DNA of 64,000 nucleotides, from assembly GCA_016936575.1 (NCBI GenBank), contig JAFGXQ010000128.1, positions 1 through 64,000 on the forward strand, written 5' to 3'. A program made the position numbers and the translations under genes. Of this stretch, positions 9,201 through 18,824 are shown piece after piece. Every line of letters starts with the position of its first letter. The stretch's first letter is position 1. This DNA comes from Deltaproteobacteria bacterium (GTDB lineage Bacteria; Myxococcota_A; Polyangia; JAAYKL01). Below the pieces are notes generated by a model. The model did not search any database and had not been told where the DNA came from. It saw only the letters and a list, made by a program, of their open reading frames with translations.

Positions 9201-11775
9201 CACCGAGAACAGCACATTGCTGGTAACCGTGGAGCGAAACGGCATTATTGACACATTCACCATGCCGGGCAAGGAAACAGGCGGCGCCATCGAGATACCC
9301 ATCAAGGAGGACTACGCCCCCAATGTGTATGTGTCGGTCAGCGCGGTGACGCCCCGTTCCGGAAAAAAAGACAGTGAGCGTCCCACATTCATGATGGGCA
9401 TTGTGGACCTGAAGGTGTCTGCCCGGGAAAAAGAGCTGAAGGTGGTCATCAACACCGATAAGTCCGAGTATGAACCGGGCGAGACTGTCCGTGGAAAGAT
9501 CACCGTCACCTCGAAGGGCGCCCCTGTAAAAAGTGAGCTATCCGTGTCTGTGGCTGATGAAGGCGTACTGCAGCTCATCAATTATCAGACACCGAATCCA
9601 ATGAATGCCATCTATGCGCCGTTCGGTCTGGGTGTGGACAGCTCGAGCAATCTGTTGCGACTGGCCCGATTCCGAAACCCGGTCGATGATTCTGAAGAAG
9701 GCGCGGACGGAGGAGACAATACCGGGCCGACGGTACGCAGCAAATTTGTTTCATCGGCGTTCTGGATTCCCGACTTGGTTACCGACGAAAACGGTGTGGC
9801 CGATTTTGAATTCACCGCCCCCGACAATTTGACCGCGTTCCGGGTGATGACGGTGGCTGCCGATACCAAAGACAAATTCGGCGCATCCGATGAGCGGATT
9901 GTAATTAACAAAAAACTGCTGGTAACACCGGTACTGCCGCGTTTCTTCGGTTCGGGAGACTGGGTGAATATCGGCGCTGTGGTTCACAACTATTCGAAAA
10001 CCGGCGGTGAGGTGCAGGTCAACTGGAAGTTGCGGGGGCTTTGGACCAAAACCAGCGGAGAAACCATTACCCTGCAAAGCGGCGAATCCAAACGGGTCGG
10101 CTTCAATGTGAAAGTCGGCAAACAGAAACAGGCCACTGTTCAAATATCGGCATCAATGAAAAACCAGGACGATGCGTTTTCAGTGACCGTGCCCATTCGG
10201 CGCAACATCACCACATCGCAAAAGCTGATATTCGAATCGAAAACCACCGATACCAAAGAGGTTGCGCTGGAATGGCCCGATGATGTGGATGAAAAATTCA
10301 GCGAAGTAGGAATCAGTGTCGACCGATTCGGATTGGGAATGCTCAGTGAAAGTTTGAAATATCTGATTCAGTATCCGTACGGCTGCCTGGAACAGACGCT
10401 GTCGAGATTGCTTCCGATGTTCAAAGTGCGTGATTTGGCCGCCAGCATGAAACTCGACGAACTGCAGGGCCCGAAACTGAAGCAATTCATTTCATTCGGA
10501 GTCGACAAAGTTCTGAAGCATCAGCACGACGACGGTCACTTCAGTTTGTGGCCCGGGTCCCATGCGGAGCCCCACCTGACCGCCTACGCCATGTGGGGGT
10601 TGAGCGAAGCCGAAAAAGCCGGAATCAAAGTCAGCAGGCATCATATGGAAAAAGGAATCGCCGCGCTGCAACAGTGGATTAACCAGCAGCAAATTCCCGC
10701 CGATGAAGGCCGGGCCGGCGAAGCGGCCATGACGGCATTTGTACTTGCCCATTACGGAAAGCCCGATGCCGGGCTGAACGCGCGCCTGTTTGAAGCGCGA
10801 AACATCATGCCTGTTTACGGAAAAGCCTTTTTACTGCGCGCCATGGTGTTCGCGGACGACGGTAAAGAAATGCAGACGCAACTGGTCGCCGAAATACTCG
10901 AAGCCGCAAAACTCGAAAACGGAAAACGATTTATCGAGGAACACACTTCACTGCCGTATTATATGAGCTCGAACGTACGCAGCACAGCGATGGCCATCAG
11001 TGCGCTCATCGCCTACGATGCATCGATGCCTGAGATCGAGGAGCTGGTGGAAGGGCTCAAATCCCGGCGGGACAGCAGCGGACGCTGGTCAAACACCCAG
11101 GAAAATATCTACAGTCTGATTGCCCTTTCAGACTATATTCGCGCCCAGGGCCCGGGGGAGGCATCGGTCACCATATTGCTGAATGAAAAAGAGTGGCAGA
11201 CATTCAAAGTGACCGGAAGCAAAATTGTTCGGTTTCAACGCCCGTTACACAAACTGTCGAAAGGTACACTTCAGGTGGTTTCAGATTCCCCCGTGTACGT
11301 ACATGTCAATATGGGGTTGGCCAGAGAAGCTGCCGACAATAAAGGTGAAAACCAGGGCTTCACGGTGACGCGCGAATATCTGAACCCGAAAACCGGCGCG
11401 CCGGTCGAAAACGTGAAAGCGGGTACGCTGGTGAAGGTCCGGTTGACGGTGGAATCGACATCGTCGCGCGCGTACGTGGCCGTCGCCGATCCGCTGCCGG
11501 GCGGGTGTGAAGCGGTGAACACGAATCTTGCCACCGAAGATACCTCGCTGCAGACCAGCACCCATAGTCGATACTTCTGGGATTACGTGGAGCTGCGGGA
11601 TGATGAGATACTGGCCTTCGCCGACAAGATGTACAGTGGCAGTCGAACCATTGAATACCTGATGCGGGCGACGATTCCCGGTACGTTCAGCGTTCCCGGC
11701 ACGTTGGTTGAAGAAATGTATGCACCTGCTCATTTCGGCACATCAGATGAGCGCACATTCAAAGTGCTCAAGTGA
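6235..11775 (+). CDS. Bacterial alpha-2-macroglobulin-like lipoprotein
   Basis: 1846 residues, the usual size of bacterial alpha-2-macroglobulins, periplasmic lipoproteins thought to trap foreign proteases after envelope damage. The ATG at 6235 follows AAGGAGA; its signal peptide ends in LISC (lipidated Cys). Recognisable parts in order: Ig-like macroglobulin domains at the N-terminus, the MG2-type 'SDRGIYKPGETVHFKA' near residue 600, a bait-region-type domain near 960, the A2M central segment with 'TDENGVADFEF' near 1180, and the thioester motif GCLEQ with Cys1384, so it is the covalent-trapping form. A 14-base gap separates it from pbpC, the classical partner that repairs peptidoglycan. Confidence 0.95.
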   Translation: MNHSVFSVRALGALMIVTAAWCLISCGAADGDKKNADLHVVSSSPEQTISNNREPFQLKFDKPVVDAAHVGKIEPEVPVSINPAIPLEARWIDRHTLSVTPKKAYTASTRYEIEVLAPLADRISEQERTHAFVHDPIRFGSVSGLDVDAAPVNPQFTLRFSQAVNTKDVLAACAIYDSKTAKQIRLKTTASHRADTAIPVAPASQLKQGTAYAVRCKNLEPATGNWPLEQSDVSFFTYPDFSIAEALPKEKNIPPEADKVKIQFATPVSRELFEKHVSVKVNGQRVSNSHWDRTGNGKVYKWDTYLEAVSTYEIWIQKGLADIYNQTLKKTKVIKFDTTDAPPAISTETGISTIESQMEGFQVWTRNVTDLEVACAKVPTSRIAKVVASGDLELYPWVGSDNRDLDWKALSLRPKKETLQISGTKNKWVNHQVDFGKVCGSGAPGGVYLAEFTSTEVQREREKQGFGHYPYRVLGNITDLGVVMKIGPASGVVWVTSMSTGDAVSGARVTLFDLDGKTLHTGTTDNNGLLIVPGSGELKKQRKHDPNEYYDYYSAQRFVAVVENGADAAVVDGDWNSGIALWNYSVKSDRKGDAKRIRGFIQSDRGIYKPGETVHFKALIREVSLGKPPMVPLGKAHIMIDDPGGVTLFDKKQSLSEFGSVDFQLTLNSAARLGDYYAKVTVNDQIFTERFSVEEFRPVSFEVKKDFDAADQLVGDNIRFKFDADYLFGAPVQDAQVMWSVNQRRRYASFSKYPRYSFSENDSYYYWDWYYDDMYGSREGQSFVSSGETRTNRNGEFSFTAQDRYAKEINYPVDYIGRATVTDETDQSVTKTVVVKAHPTDVYLGIKSKSWIQRVSAPIELDLVAVDTEGNSISRTATVELHRESWTCGSSPNTGYRCEHNTEKVSSQSISIEKNGSVLSMPVKAPGDYIVKLLGKDNRGKKVSSATSVWVTGRGYFFWGGEDNHKMTLIPSEEKYAPGDVARIIPKGGTENSTLLVTVERNGIIDTFTMPGKETGGAIEIPIKEDYAPNVYVSVSAVTPRSGKKDSERPTFMMGIVDLKVSAREKELKVVINTDKSEYEPGETVRGKITVTSKGAPVKSELSVSVADEGVLQLINYQTPNPMNAIYAPFGLGVDSSSNLLRLARFRNPVDDSEEGADGGDNTGPTVRSKFVSSAFWIPDLVTDENGVADFEFTAPDNLTAFRVMTVAADTKDKFGASDERIVINKKLLVTPVLPRFFGSGDWVNIGAVVHNYSKTGGEVQVNWKLRGLWTKTSGETITLQSGESKRVGFNVKVGKQKQATVQISASMKNQDDAFSVTVPIRRNITTSQKLIFESKTTDTKEVALEWPDDVDEKFSEVGISVDRFGLGMLSESLKYLIQYPYGCLEQTLSRLLPMFKVRDLAASMKLDELQGPKLKQFISFGVDKVLKHQHDDGHFSLWPGSHAEPHLTAYAMWGLSEAEKAGIKVSRHHMEKGIAALQQWINQQQIPADEGRAGEAAMTAFVLAHYGKPDAGLNARLFEARNIMPVYGKAFLLRAMVFADDGKEMQTQLVAEILEAAKLENGKRFIEEHTSLPYYMSSNVRSTAMAISALIAYDASMPEIEELVEGLKSRRDSSGRWSNTQENIYSLIALSDYIRAQGPGEASVTILLNEKEWQTFKVTGSKIVRFQRPLHKLSKGTLQVVSDSPVYVHVNMGLAREAADNKGENQGFTVTREYLNPKTGAPVENVKAGTLVKVRLTVESTSSRAYVAVADPLPGGCEAVNTNLATEDTSLQTSTHSRYFWDYVELRDDEILAFADKMYSGSRTIEYLMRATIPGTFSVPGTLVEEMYAPAHFGTSDERTFKVLK

Positions 11776-11788
11776 TGGAGTGAATTGC

Positions 11789-13711
11789 ATGAAAACCGCG
11801 TTTCGCAGAATCGGTGTAGGAATATTGGGAATCCTGATTGCGATGTCCATCGGCCTCATCGTTTCCGTGTATGGCGTGGAGTACCCGGTGGAAACCCTGA
11901 CAAACGAAAACTACGGTTCATTGGTTATCATCGATCGAAACGGCATTCCACTGCGCCGCGTGAATGTTCACGGCAACGAACAGTTCTCGCCCCGGCACAG
12001 ATTCGTCAAGCTGAACGAAATCGATTCACAGGTGATTTCAACCCTGCTCGCATCTGAAGACAAAAATTTCTTTCAGCATTCAGGAGTGGATGTTACGGCG
12101 ATTTTGCGCGCCCTGTATCTGAACATCAGAGAGGGCGGTGCACAATACGGCGCATCCACCATTACAATGCAATTGATGCGCATGGTGCACTCGCGGGGCG
12201 AGTCAAGAACCTTCTGGAACAAAATCAAAGAAACCATATTGGCGCTGCGCCTGGAGCGACAGGTCAGCAAATCGTTCATTCTGGAGCAATATCTGAATCG
12301 CGCCTATTTCGGCAATCAGGCATTCGGCATCGAGGCAGCGGCCAGGCGATATTTTGGAAAAAGCGCGTCCGCCCTGAGCACAGCGGAAGCCACCTATCTG
12401 GCGGTGTTGCCGCGGGGCCCCTCGTACTACAACCCGTTCCGGCACCATCAGCGCGTGCTAGCACGCCGCGCGCATATTTTTCAGTTGCTGACGGCCCAGG
12501 GACGACTCAGCACGGCAGAGGCGAAACGCGCCGGCAGCGAGCGCATCTCACCGTCATTTCACCCCTTCGCCTACAAGGCGCCTCATTTCGTGGACTGGGT
12601 ATTGAATTCCATCGATGAACCCACCGCACGTTCCGGAGGGGTCATTACCACAACGCTCGATTCCTATCTGCAGAAAGAAGTCGAACACAGTGTTCGGGAG
12701 CATGTGGCACGGCTTCGCCCCCGGGGTGTGGAACAGGCGGGCGTCGTGGTTCTCGATACGCGTACCGGCAAGGTGCTGGCAATGGTCGGTGCGACCTCCG
12801 GGCAGAAAACCGGCAATAGCGCAGTGAATATCACCACACGCAGACGCCACCCCGGATCGGCCCTGAAACCGTTTGTGTATGCCACAGCGATTGAACTGGG
12901 AGATTCACCCGCGTCTATTGTGATGGACCGCATGGATGTGTCCTCTGAATACAGAGTGACGGGTCGCCCGCCGAAAGAACGCGGCGCGGTATCGTACCGG
13001 GAGGCGCTGGCCGGTTCGTACAATATTGCGGCGATTCACGTGTTGGAAAAAGTAGGTGTGACCCGCGTCATGGAAAAACTTCGCGCCGCCGGCGTATCCG
13101 CGCTGCCGCAGCACTCGGCAGATTACGGGCTTCGTCTGGCGCTGGGAGATACCAAAGTACGGCTGGTGGATTTAGCCGCGGGATATGGTTTTCTGGTACG
13201 GGAAGGAAAAGTGGCGTTGCCGCGAAACATTGAAACGGTTACCGACCCGGACGGGAATGTTCATTCGTTCAGCATGCAGGAACGCACTGTGTTTTCACCG
13301 CAGGCGGCCTGGCTCACCATGGATATGCTGAGCGACCCCGATGCGCGCAGAAAAGTATTCGGAGACGAGCTGCCGGCGGACTTACCTTATCGGGTCACTG
13401 TAAAAACCGGTACGGCGCGGGGGTTTTCCGATACCGTGGCCGTTTTTGCCACCCGGGAATTCGTTGTTGCCGCGTGGACCGGACGTTTTGACGGAAAGCC
13501 CACCAAAGGCGTACTGGGAATGAGCGGCGCCGCCCCATTGGCCCGCGATGCGTTGCTCCTCGCGTCAGACGGAAAAATGCTGACATTGCCCAAAATGCCA
13601 CCGGGCGTGGAGCGCGCCACAATATGCGCCACCACCGGAAAGCCCGCGTCCGTGGATTGCCCAAGAAGAAAATTGGAATATTTTGTGGAAGGCACTGTTC
13701 CCGCCGAATAG
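11789..13711 (+). CDS. pbpC: Penicillin-binding protein 1C
   Basis: 640 residues; a bifunctional peptidoglycan polymerase anchored in the inner membrane by a helix at about residues 9-30. The glycosyltransferase domain has the catalytic Glu90 in SEDKNFFQH and the GASTITMQL motif. The transpeptidase domain has the nucleophile Ser357 (SALK), the SYN triad at 410-412 and KTG at 539-541. The C-terminus stops soon after the transpeptidase domain, so it lacks the roughly 100-residue BiPBP_C extension of Escherichia coli PBP1C. The start at 11789 lies 14 bases after the alpha-2-macroglobulin stop, which supports co-expression; a longer in-frame extension would overlap that gene and is unlikely. Confidence 0.94.
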   Translation: MKTAFRRIGVGILGILIAMSIGLIVSVYGVEYPVETLTNENYGSLVIIDRNGIPLRRVNVHGNEQFSPRHRFVKLNEIDSQVISTLLASEDKNFFQHSGVDVTAILRALYLNIREGGAQYGASTITMQLMRMVHSRGESRTFWNKIKETILALRLERQVSKSFILEQYLNRAYFGNQAFGIEAAARRYFGKSASALSTAEATYLAVLPRGPSYYNPFRHHQRVLARRAHIFQLLTAQGRLSTAEAKRAGSERISPSFHPFAYKAPHFVDWVLNSIDEPTARSGGVITTTLDSYLQKEVEHSVREHVARLRPRGVEQAGVVVLDTRTGKVLAMVGATSGQKTGNSAVNITTRRRHPGSALKPFVYATAIELGDSPASIVMDRMDVSSEYRVTGRPPKERGAVSYREALAGSYNIAAIHVLEKVGVTRVMEKLRAAGVSALPQHSADYGLRLALGDTKVRLVDLAAGYGFLVREGKVALPRNIETVTDPDGNVHSFSMQERTVFSPQAAWLTMDMLSDPDARRKVFGDELPADLPYRVTVKTGTARGFSDTVAVFATREFVVAAWTGRFDGKPTKGVLGMSGAAPLARDALLLASDGKMLTLPKMPPGVERATICATTGKPASVDCPRRKLEYFVEGTVPAE

Positions 13712-13734
13712 CGCGGCAATCCCAAAGTGCCGCG
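13712..13734 (+). terminator. Hairpin after pbpC
   Basis: CGCGGCA (712-718 of this kb) pairs perfectly with TGCCGCG (728-734) across a 9-base loop, starting directly at the pbpC stop codon. No U-run follows, so it is either a weak intrinsic terminator or an RNA-stabilising stem. Confidence 0.4.
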
Positions 13735-13805
13735 GGATATATAAACACAACACCCTTTACATTTTTACAGATCAGTGTAGAAGGCGGCCCTAAGGAACGC
13801 GAGCC

Positions 13806-15854
13806 ATGAGTTATCATTCGTCCCGACCCGCAGAAAAAATCAGTATCCGCCTGGAGCGCTTTTTGGGAGAAAACGTATATTTGTTGATCCTCGCCGCAGT
13901 GATCGGTGTACTGGGCGGTTTCGGCGCCGTACTTTTTCGGGAACTCATCGACATTATTCGTACTACCGCGTTCGCCGGAGGGTCTTCGACAGACGCATTG
14001 GCGCAGACCCCCTGGTACTGGATTGTACTGCCGCCCGCAGCCGGCGGATTGGTGGTGGGGCCGCTCATTTATTTTTTTGCACGGGAAGCCAAGGGGCACG
14101 GCATTCCTGAGGTGATGAACGCGGTCTCCAATCGGGGCGGCAAAATACGCAAACGGGTGATGACCGTAAAAACCATCGCATCGGCTATCACCATCGGTTC
14201 CGGCGGTTCGGTGGGACGGGAAGGCCCCATCGTTCAAATCGGCGCGGGTGTCGGCTCCGCCATCGGACAATTGCTCGGTTTTGATGGAAACAAATTAATC
14301 ATTTTGTTGGGGTGCGGTGCGGCCGCCGGAATGGCCGCAACGTTCAATGCGCCCATTGCCGGTGTGATTCTCGCGGTGGAGGTCATCATCGGTTCCGCCA
14401 CCATCAGCGTGTTCAGCCCCCTCGTCGTGGCATCGGTCAGCGGAACAGTGGTCACCCGACTGATTTACGGCGACGAAACATTTATCGAGGTACCCGACTA
14501 CACATTGCTCAATCCCGCACTGGAGCTTCCGCTCTACCTGGCGCTGGGGGTTGCCGCCGGTGTGACCGCTATGCTATTCACCCGCGGAATCGTACTGTTC
14601 GAAGATTTGTGGGACAAAGCCAAAATCCCGCAGTGGCTTTCACCCGCTATCGGCGGTGCGATGGTCGGCGGTGTGGCGCTGTTTTTTCCACAGGTACTCG
14701 GTGTGGGGTACGAAACTGTATTCAAGGCGGTTCACGGACAGGAAGTGCTGTGGGTGCTGGTCGCACTCATTTTTCTGAAAATCTTCGCGGCGGGGACATC
14801 GCTCGGTTCAGGCGGATCCGGTGGGGTATTTGCGCCGTCGCTCTTTGTCGGCGCCTGTCTGGGCGGCGCTTTCGGTCTGGTGGTGGAACAGGTATTCCCC
14901 GGCCAGACAGCTCATTCCGGTGCCTATGCGCTGGTGGGCATGGGTGCAGTTCTGGCGGGTACCACCCATGCGCCGATTACCGCAATTCTCATGTTGTTTG
15001 AAATCACGACCACCTATACCATTATTCTGCCGTTAATGTTTTCATGCATCATTTCACTGGTGCTTTCCACCAAGCTGTTTTCCACCTCCATTTTCACCAC
15101 CCGTCTGAAGCGACGCGGCGTGCGTTTGCGCAGTTCCGCAGAAAGTGAACTGATGCGCTCCACCAAGGTACGTCGTCTGCTGCGACCGTTCCCGGAAACC
15201 ATGCTGCCGGTCACCCCCGCCAGCAAAGTGGTGGAAGGCGCGCTGCTCAGCCCCATGGGGCACCAGTATGTAGTGGACAGCAACAATAAGCTGCTCGGTG
15301 AAATCAGTCTCAACAGAATTAAAAATATATTGAGAGAACAATCCCTCGATGACGCGTTGATGCTGGCCGTTGACATGATGGATTCCGAGGTTACGGCGGT
15401 ACGCCTCGACGATACACTCGACATGGCCATGGGACACATTTCCAGGCAGGATACTGAAATGCTCCCGGTGGTCGATGAAAACGATCAATTAATGGGAAGT
15501 ATCACCCGGCATGACATCATGGTTTTCTTTGAACATGAAATCCTCAGAAATGAAGCCGCAACTATGAAATTTCTGCCCGAAAGCTCGAAAGAAGATTTTT
15601 CATTGGTGGAACTTCCCAAAGGGGAAACCATTGCAGAAATACTGGTCGGCGATTCACTGAATGGAGAGACCCTGAAGACGTTGGATATGAGAGCCACATT
15701 CGGTTTAAACGTAATCGGCATTCAACGAAAAAGCAGCTCCGGCATAGTTCGATTGTCTCCCGAGCCGCACATTCCGTTCCAAGTCGGAGATCAGCTTTCG
15801 GTGGTGGGTCAGTCCGACGCCATCGATGTATTCAAACAGAAATTTCAGCTGTAA
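13806..15854 (+). CDS. CLC-family chloride channel/antiporter with CBS pair and RCK_C domain
   Basis: 682 residues. The transmembrane CLC domain (about residues 25-435) has the three selectivity signatures: GHGIPE, GREGP with the gating Glu139, and GGVFAPSLF. The retained gating Glu and its context are compatible with Cl-/H+ exchange, though channel activity cannot be excluded. A cytoplasmic CBS pair (about 450-575), usually nucleotide-sensing, follows, and the last 75 or so residues resemble an RCK_C/TrkA-C ligand-binding domain. This CLC-CBS-RCK_C fusion is known in several bacteria. The ATG at 13806 has AAGGA upstream. It is probably a separate transcript from pbpC. Confidence 0.93.
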   Translation: MSYHSSRPAEKISIRLERFLGENVYLLILAAVIGVLGGFGAVLFRELIDIIRTTAFAGGSSTDALAQTPWYWIVLPPAAGGLVVGPLIYFFAREAKGHGIPEVMNAVSNRGGKIRKRVMTVKTIASAITIGSGGSVGREGPIVQIGAGVGSAIGQLLGFDGNKLIILLGCGAAAGMAATFNAPIAGVILAVEVIIGSATISVFSPLVVASVSGTVVTRLIYGDETFIEVPDYTLLNPALELPLYLALGVAAGVTAMLFTRGIVLFEDLWDKAKIPQWLSPAIGGAMVGGVALFFPQVLGVGYETVFKAVHGQEVLWVLVALIFLKIFAAGTSLGSGGSGGVFAPSLFVGACLGGAFGLVVEQVFPGQTAHSGAYALVGMGAVLAGTTHAPITAILMLFEITTTYTIILPLMFSCIISLVLSTKLFSTSIFTTRLKRRGVRLRSSAESELMRSTKVRRLLRPFPETMLPVTPASKVVEGALLSPMGHQYVVDSNNKLLGEISLNRIKNILREQSLDDALMLAVDMMDSEVTAVRLDDTLDMAMGHISRQDTEMLPVVDENDQLMGSITRHDIMVFFEHEILRNEAATMKFLPESSKEDFSLVELPKGETIAEILVGDSLNGETLKTLDMRATFGLNVIGIQRKSSSGIVRLSPEPHIPFQVGDQLSVVGQSDAIDVFKQKFQL

Positions 15855-16036
15855 CCTTTCGTTTGAGCCAGATATCCTCTGCCACTCACAGTCGTCCAAT
15901 AGACTGATAATTCGAAGTTTTCTCCGTTTTTCACCCCGAATGATTAATTTTTTCGAGGGTGGGTCGTTACCATAGCTGAACGCAGCAGTTTTTATCGCTA
16001 CAAACGAATATTTGTTTTGATTTTGATGAGGATATC

Positions 16037-17119
16037 ATGGCCAAGGAAAAAACCGAACAGTCAGAAAACACTCCTATCCAAGCCGCCGTTGATGCATTGA
16101 CCGGTGCGTTGTACGGAATTGCACAGGGAATGGTTCCGGAATCCATTTCTCTTGGTAAGGGAGAGGGACTTGCGGAACTGGGGGCGGCGTTTGCTGCCGC
16201 CGTTACGTATATCAAGGGTCTGCAAACTGCCAAACCCCTCGAACTGGATGTTCGAACCGAGGCCCAGGCGTTCCACGACCTGCTCATACAGACCGAAGCG
16301 GAAACGGTCAAATTAAGCGACATCACCCGCAGTGTGATGGAGGGCATCGAAGGGGTGGAGGCGGCAGCCAGTATTCTGGATACCACTATACAGGAAGTCA
16401 CCAGCGCCACGTCGCGAACTGGAGAAAACGTCACATCTGTCGCGGTATCCACAGAGGAGATGACCTCCACCGTATCGGAAATCGCGCAAAGTGCCGAACA
16501 GGCGCGCGGGGTTGCCGACAATGCGGTTCGCAGTGTGGAAAGCGCTTCTCAAAAAGTGGATTCCCTGGGCATTGCAGCCAAACAAATCAGCAATGTGACA
16601 GAAACCATCGTGGAAATCGCCGAACAAACCAAACTTCTGGCACTCAACGCCACCATCGAAGCGGCGCGGGCCGGCGAAGCCGGAAAGGGATTTGCCGTTG
16701 TGGCCAACGAAGTGAAGGAGCTGGCGCAGCAAACCAATAGTGCAACATCAGATATTCGTGAAAAAATCAGTGCCATTCAGGAAGCAACCCAGGGAACCAT
16801 CGATGAGATAAACGGGATTACCAAAGTGATTGCCGAAGTGAGCGACTATGTAAGCGCCATTGCGACGGCCACCGAAGAGCAGAGTGTGACAACGCGGGAG
16901 ATTACAGAAATGATTACCAATGCATCCAGTGAAATTAACGACGTAACCAGCGCGGTAAGCGAAACGAGCTCCGCCACGCAACAGATGTCCCTGTTTGTGC
17001 ATGAAGCCAAAACCAGTGCGGAAGGCGTTGTCCCATCGTTGGATGCGTTAAAATCTCTTCACGACAGTATCTCCCATCAAGCCGAAAAACTCCGTGAAAA
17101 ACTCGCCGCACTGCAATAA
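16037..17119 (+). CDS. Soluble methyl-accepting chemotaxis-like protein
   Basis: 360 residues without any transmembrane segment or HAMP domain. The C-terminal 240 or so residues form the MCP signalling coiled coil; the CheA/CheW-contacting hairpin tip is canonical ([18 protein letters not shown], then FAVVA-EVKELA). The N-terminal 90 residues are a small helical region of unknown sensing role. The expected location is the cytoplasm, working with CheA/CheW, although no che genes are in the window. GAGGAT before the ATG supports the start. A role in a non-flagellar pathway such as gliding or pili is possible. Confidence 0.9.
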   Translation: MAKEKTEQSENTPIQAAVDALTGALYGIAQGMVPESISLGKGEGLAELGAAFAAAVTYIKGLQTAKPLELDVRTEAQAFHDLLIQTEAETVKLSDITRSVMEGIEGVEAAASILDTTIQEVTSATSRTGENVTSVAVSTEEMTSTVSEIAQSAEQARGVADNAVRSVESASQKVDSLGIAAKQISNVTETIVEIAEQTKLLALNATIEAARAGEAGKGFAVVANEVKELAQQTNSATSDIREKISAIQEATQGTIDEINGITKVIAEVSDYVSAIATATEEQSVTTREITEMITNASSEINDVTSAVSETSSATQQMSLFVHEAKTSAEGVVPSLDALKSLHDSISHQAEKLREKLAALQ

Positions 17120-17378
17120 CCAATTCAACACACATATGTAAGGGGGGGCATGCCCTGTCCCTACGTACCACCTCACCAAAGAGACATTGTCTCTCGTATA
17201 TGCAAATCGTTACAAAATATGCTCCGAGGCCAGAGTAATCGGGGCAGAGTAATCATATCCATGTAAACGAATAGAACGGCGATGATGATTATTGGGATCA
17301 TATGTCATGTCCCCTTGTCGGTCGATTTGAACAATTGTTGCAAAAAATTGTACGAGCGGGTCCCCGAGAGGTCTGCCC
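17120..17378. other. Intergenic region with GC-rich inverted segments at both ends
   Basis: 259 bases between convergent genes without a convincing ORF. Near the left end is a GGGCATGCCC palindrome within a run ending CTGTCCCTACGTACC; near the right end is GTCCCCGAGAGG followed by CTGCCCCTAC. These GGGCA/TGCCC-CTAC segments resemble small palindromic intergenic repeats found in many bacteria, but no second copy was found in the window. No U-tract terminator is visible. Confidence 0.35.
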
Positions 17379-18137
17379 CTACTTTCGATTTACGAGCAAT
17401 GAGACAAGACGTTTTATGGGGAGGTCGGAGGAGACGGCGTAAATCATATCGCCGTCTTTGGCCAGGGCCACATTGTAGCCGTTGCGGCGACCGGTCAGAA
17501 TCTGTTTGCCTCTCACAGTAAGCAAATCTCCCCCCTGAATGGCTAATTGATTGGCGGGAAACACCATAAATGTTACCTTTTTGCCGTCCACTCGGTACAC
17601 CATCTGGGCGGCTTGATTTTCCCGGACATTGGATACCCTCGCCCCCTGGAATGTGGCGTTGCGGATACCGGTTCCCAGCGGCCGGACGGGAAAATCGATT
17701 TTCCCCTGAAACCAGGAGGCCGCAGTATTCTGATTGGCATTCTGAATTTCCATGGGAAGCTCCCGAACGTGCCGGTCCACCACATCCTGAACCAGCAGCG
17801 CCACTTCGTCTTTCGGAAGCGTGGTTTGCGGAGTACTATGGCTCCACATCAACAGCATAAACGCTGCCGCGGCGGCGACAGGAGCGGCAACCACCGGCCG
17901 CTGCCACCACACCCGGGGCGAGCCGCTCGAAATCATTTCAATCTGACGCCGCAGATGTTCCGGCGCTGCGGCATTGCCTCGCTTCGCCAGTTCGGTCTTC
18001 ATATCCCGTTTCAGGCATAAAACACCGGCGCATTCTTCACAGGATTCCAGATGAGTCTCAATCTCCAGCATCATGCCGGCTTCCAATTCCCCATCCAGAT
18101 ACGCATCGACAAATTTTTTACTACTGATGCAATTCAT
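17379..18137 (-). CDS. Zinc-binding anti-sigma factor, membrane-anchored, RsrA-like ligand spacing
   Basis: 252 residues. The N-terminal domain carries Cys3, His29, Cys33 and Cys36. The intervals (26, 4 and 3 residues) match the zinc ligands Cys11-His37-Cys41-Cys44 of the redox anti-sigma factor RsrA. Unlike soluble RsrA, a hydrophobic segment at about 81-98 predicts one membrane span, followed by a 150-residue extracytoplasmic domain with the 'W-F-x-G-K-I-D-F-P-V' pattern common in zinc anti-sigma factors. It should hold the ECF sigma factor encoded just upstream, inactive at the membrane. The ATG overlaps the sigma stop by 4 bases, which means translational coupling. Whether thiol oxidation, envelope stress or both release sigma is unknown. 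Confidence 0.88.
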   Translation of the reverse strand: MNCISSKKFVDAYLDGELEAGMMLEIETHLESCEECAGVLCLKRDMKTELAKRGNAAAPEHLRRQIEMISSGSPRVWWQRPVVAAPVAAAAAFMLLMWSHSTPQTTLPKDEVALLVQDVVDRHVRELPMEIQNANQNTAASWFQGKIDFPVRPLGTGIRNATFQGARVSNVRENQAAQMVYRVDGKKVTFMVFPANQLAIQGGDLLTVRGKQILTGRRNGYNVALAKDGDMIYAVSSDLPIKRLVSLLVNRK

Positions 18138-18790
18138 GGTGTCGCCTCCCTTTTGCGACGGAATTCCGAAAGGTCCGTAGTGCTTTGCTGCTCATCACTT
18201 TTATCTCCGACCGACGGTGGTGCGATGACCCCCGCCTCCACGGCGTAATCCACAAGTCCGTGCTGAAGCAGTTTTCGCCCTCGGTGCAATCGAGACATCA
18301 CGGTCCCCATGGGAGTTTCCAGGATTTCCGAAATTTCCTTATACGAAAATCCTTCCACGTCGCTCAGAACCACAACGGTTCTAAAGTCGTCGGGTAATTC
18401 CTCTAAGGCACTATCCAGCTTCTCCTTGAAATACTTCGAAAATACGTGATTCTCAGGATTAGACGCGTATTTTACCGCCTGCTGATTCAGCACCTGGTCG
18501 TACAACGGCTCCACCGCCGCCCGCTCGATATAACGCTGCTCGTGCTTTTTATGCCGGTAGTCGTTAATGAATGTATTTGTCAGAATCCGAAACAGCCATG
18601 CCTTCAGGTTCGTTCCCCATTCAAAATTCTTTTTAAACCGAAAGGCGCGAACAAATGTATCCTGAACCAGCTCCTCCGCCTCCACCTGATTTCGAGTCAT
18701 CTTCAACGCCGATGCGTACAGGCTGTCCAAGTGCTCCATACACGCTCTTTCAAATTGCTGATCTTTTTCTTTTCTTCGACTTGCAAACAT
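18134..18790 (-). CDS. ECF RNA polymerase sigma factor, SigR/ECF12-like
   Basis: 218 residues. Region 2 (about 15-80) contains LVQDTFVRAFR and the hallmark NLKAWLFRILTNTFIN; region 4 (about 130-180) contains DVEGFSYKEIS and TPMGTVMSRLHRGRKLL, the helix-turn-helix that reads the -35 element. These segments closely follow the SigR/SigH-type (ECF12) thiol-stress sigma factors of actinobacteria. It is co-transcribed with, and overlaps by 4 bases, a zinc anti-sigma gene. A GGGAAT-N17-GTTG element lies about 35 bases upstream, which fits autoregulation. It is divergent from grpE-dnaK-dnaJ. About 35 extra residues at the C-terminus are charged and without known role. Confidence 0.92.
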   Translation of the reverse strand: MFASRRKEKDQQFERACMEHLDSLYASALKMTRNQVEAEELVQDTFVRAFRFKKNFEWGTNLKAWLFRILTNTFINDYRHKKHEQRYIERAAVEPLYDQVLNQQAVKYASNPENHVFSKYFKEKLDSALEELPDDFRTVVVLSDVEGFSYKEISEILETPMGTVMSRLHRGRKLLQHGLVDYAVEAGVIAPPSVGDKSDEQQSTTDLSEFRRKREATP

Positions 18791-18824
18791 TTTCTCACCG
18801 TGTACCTGCTCGGTTCATGGGGTT

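Noticed and set aside
17120-17378. tRNA or small RNA gene in the gap
   Set aside because: No cloverleaf-like stem set or T-psi-C sequence was found, and no strong terminator follows.
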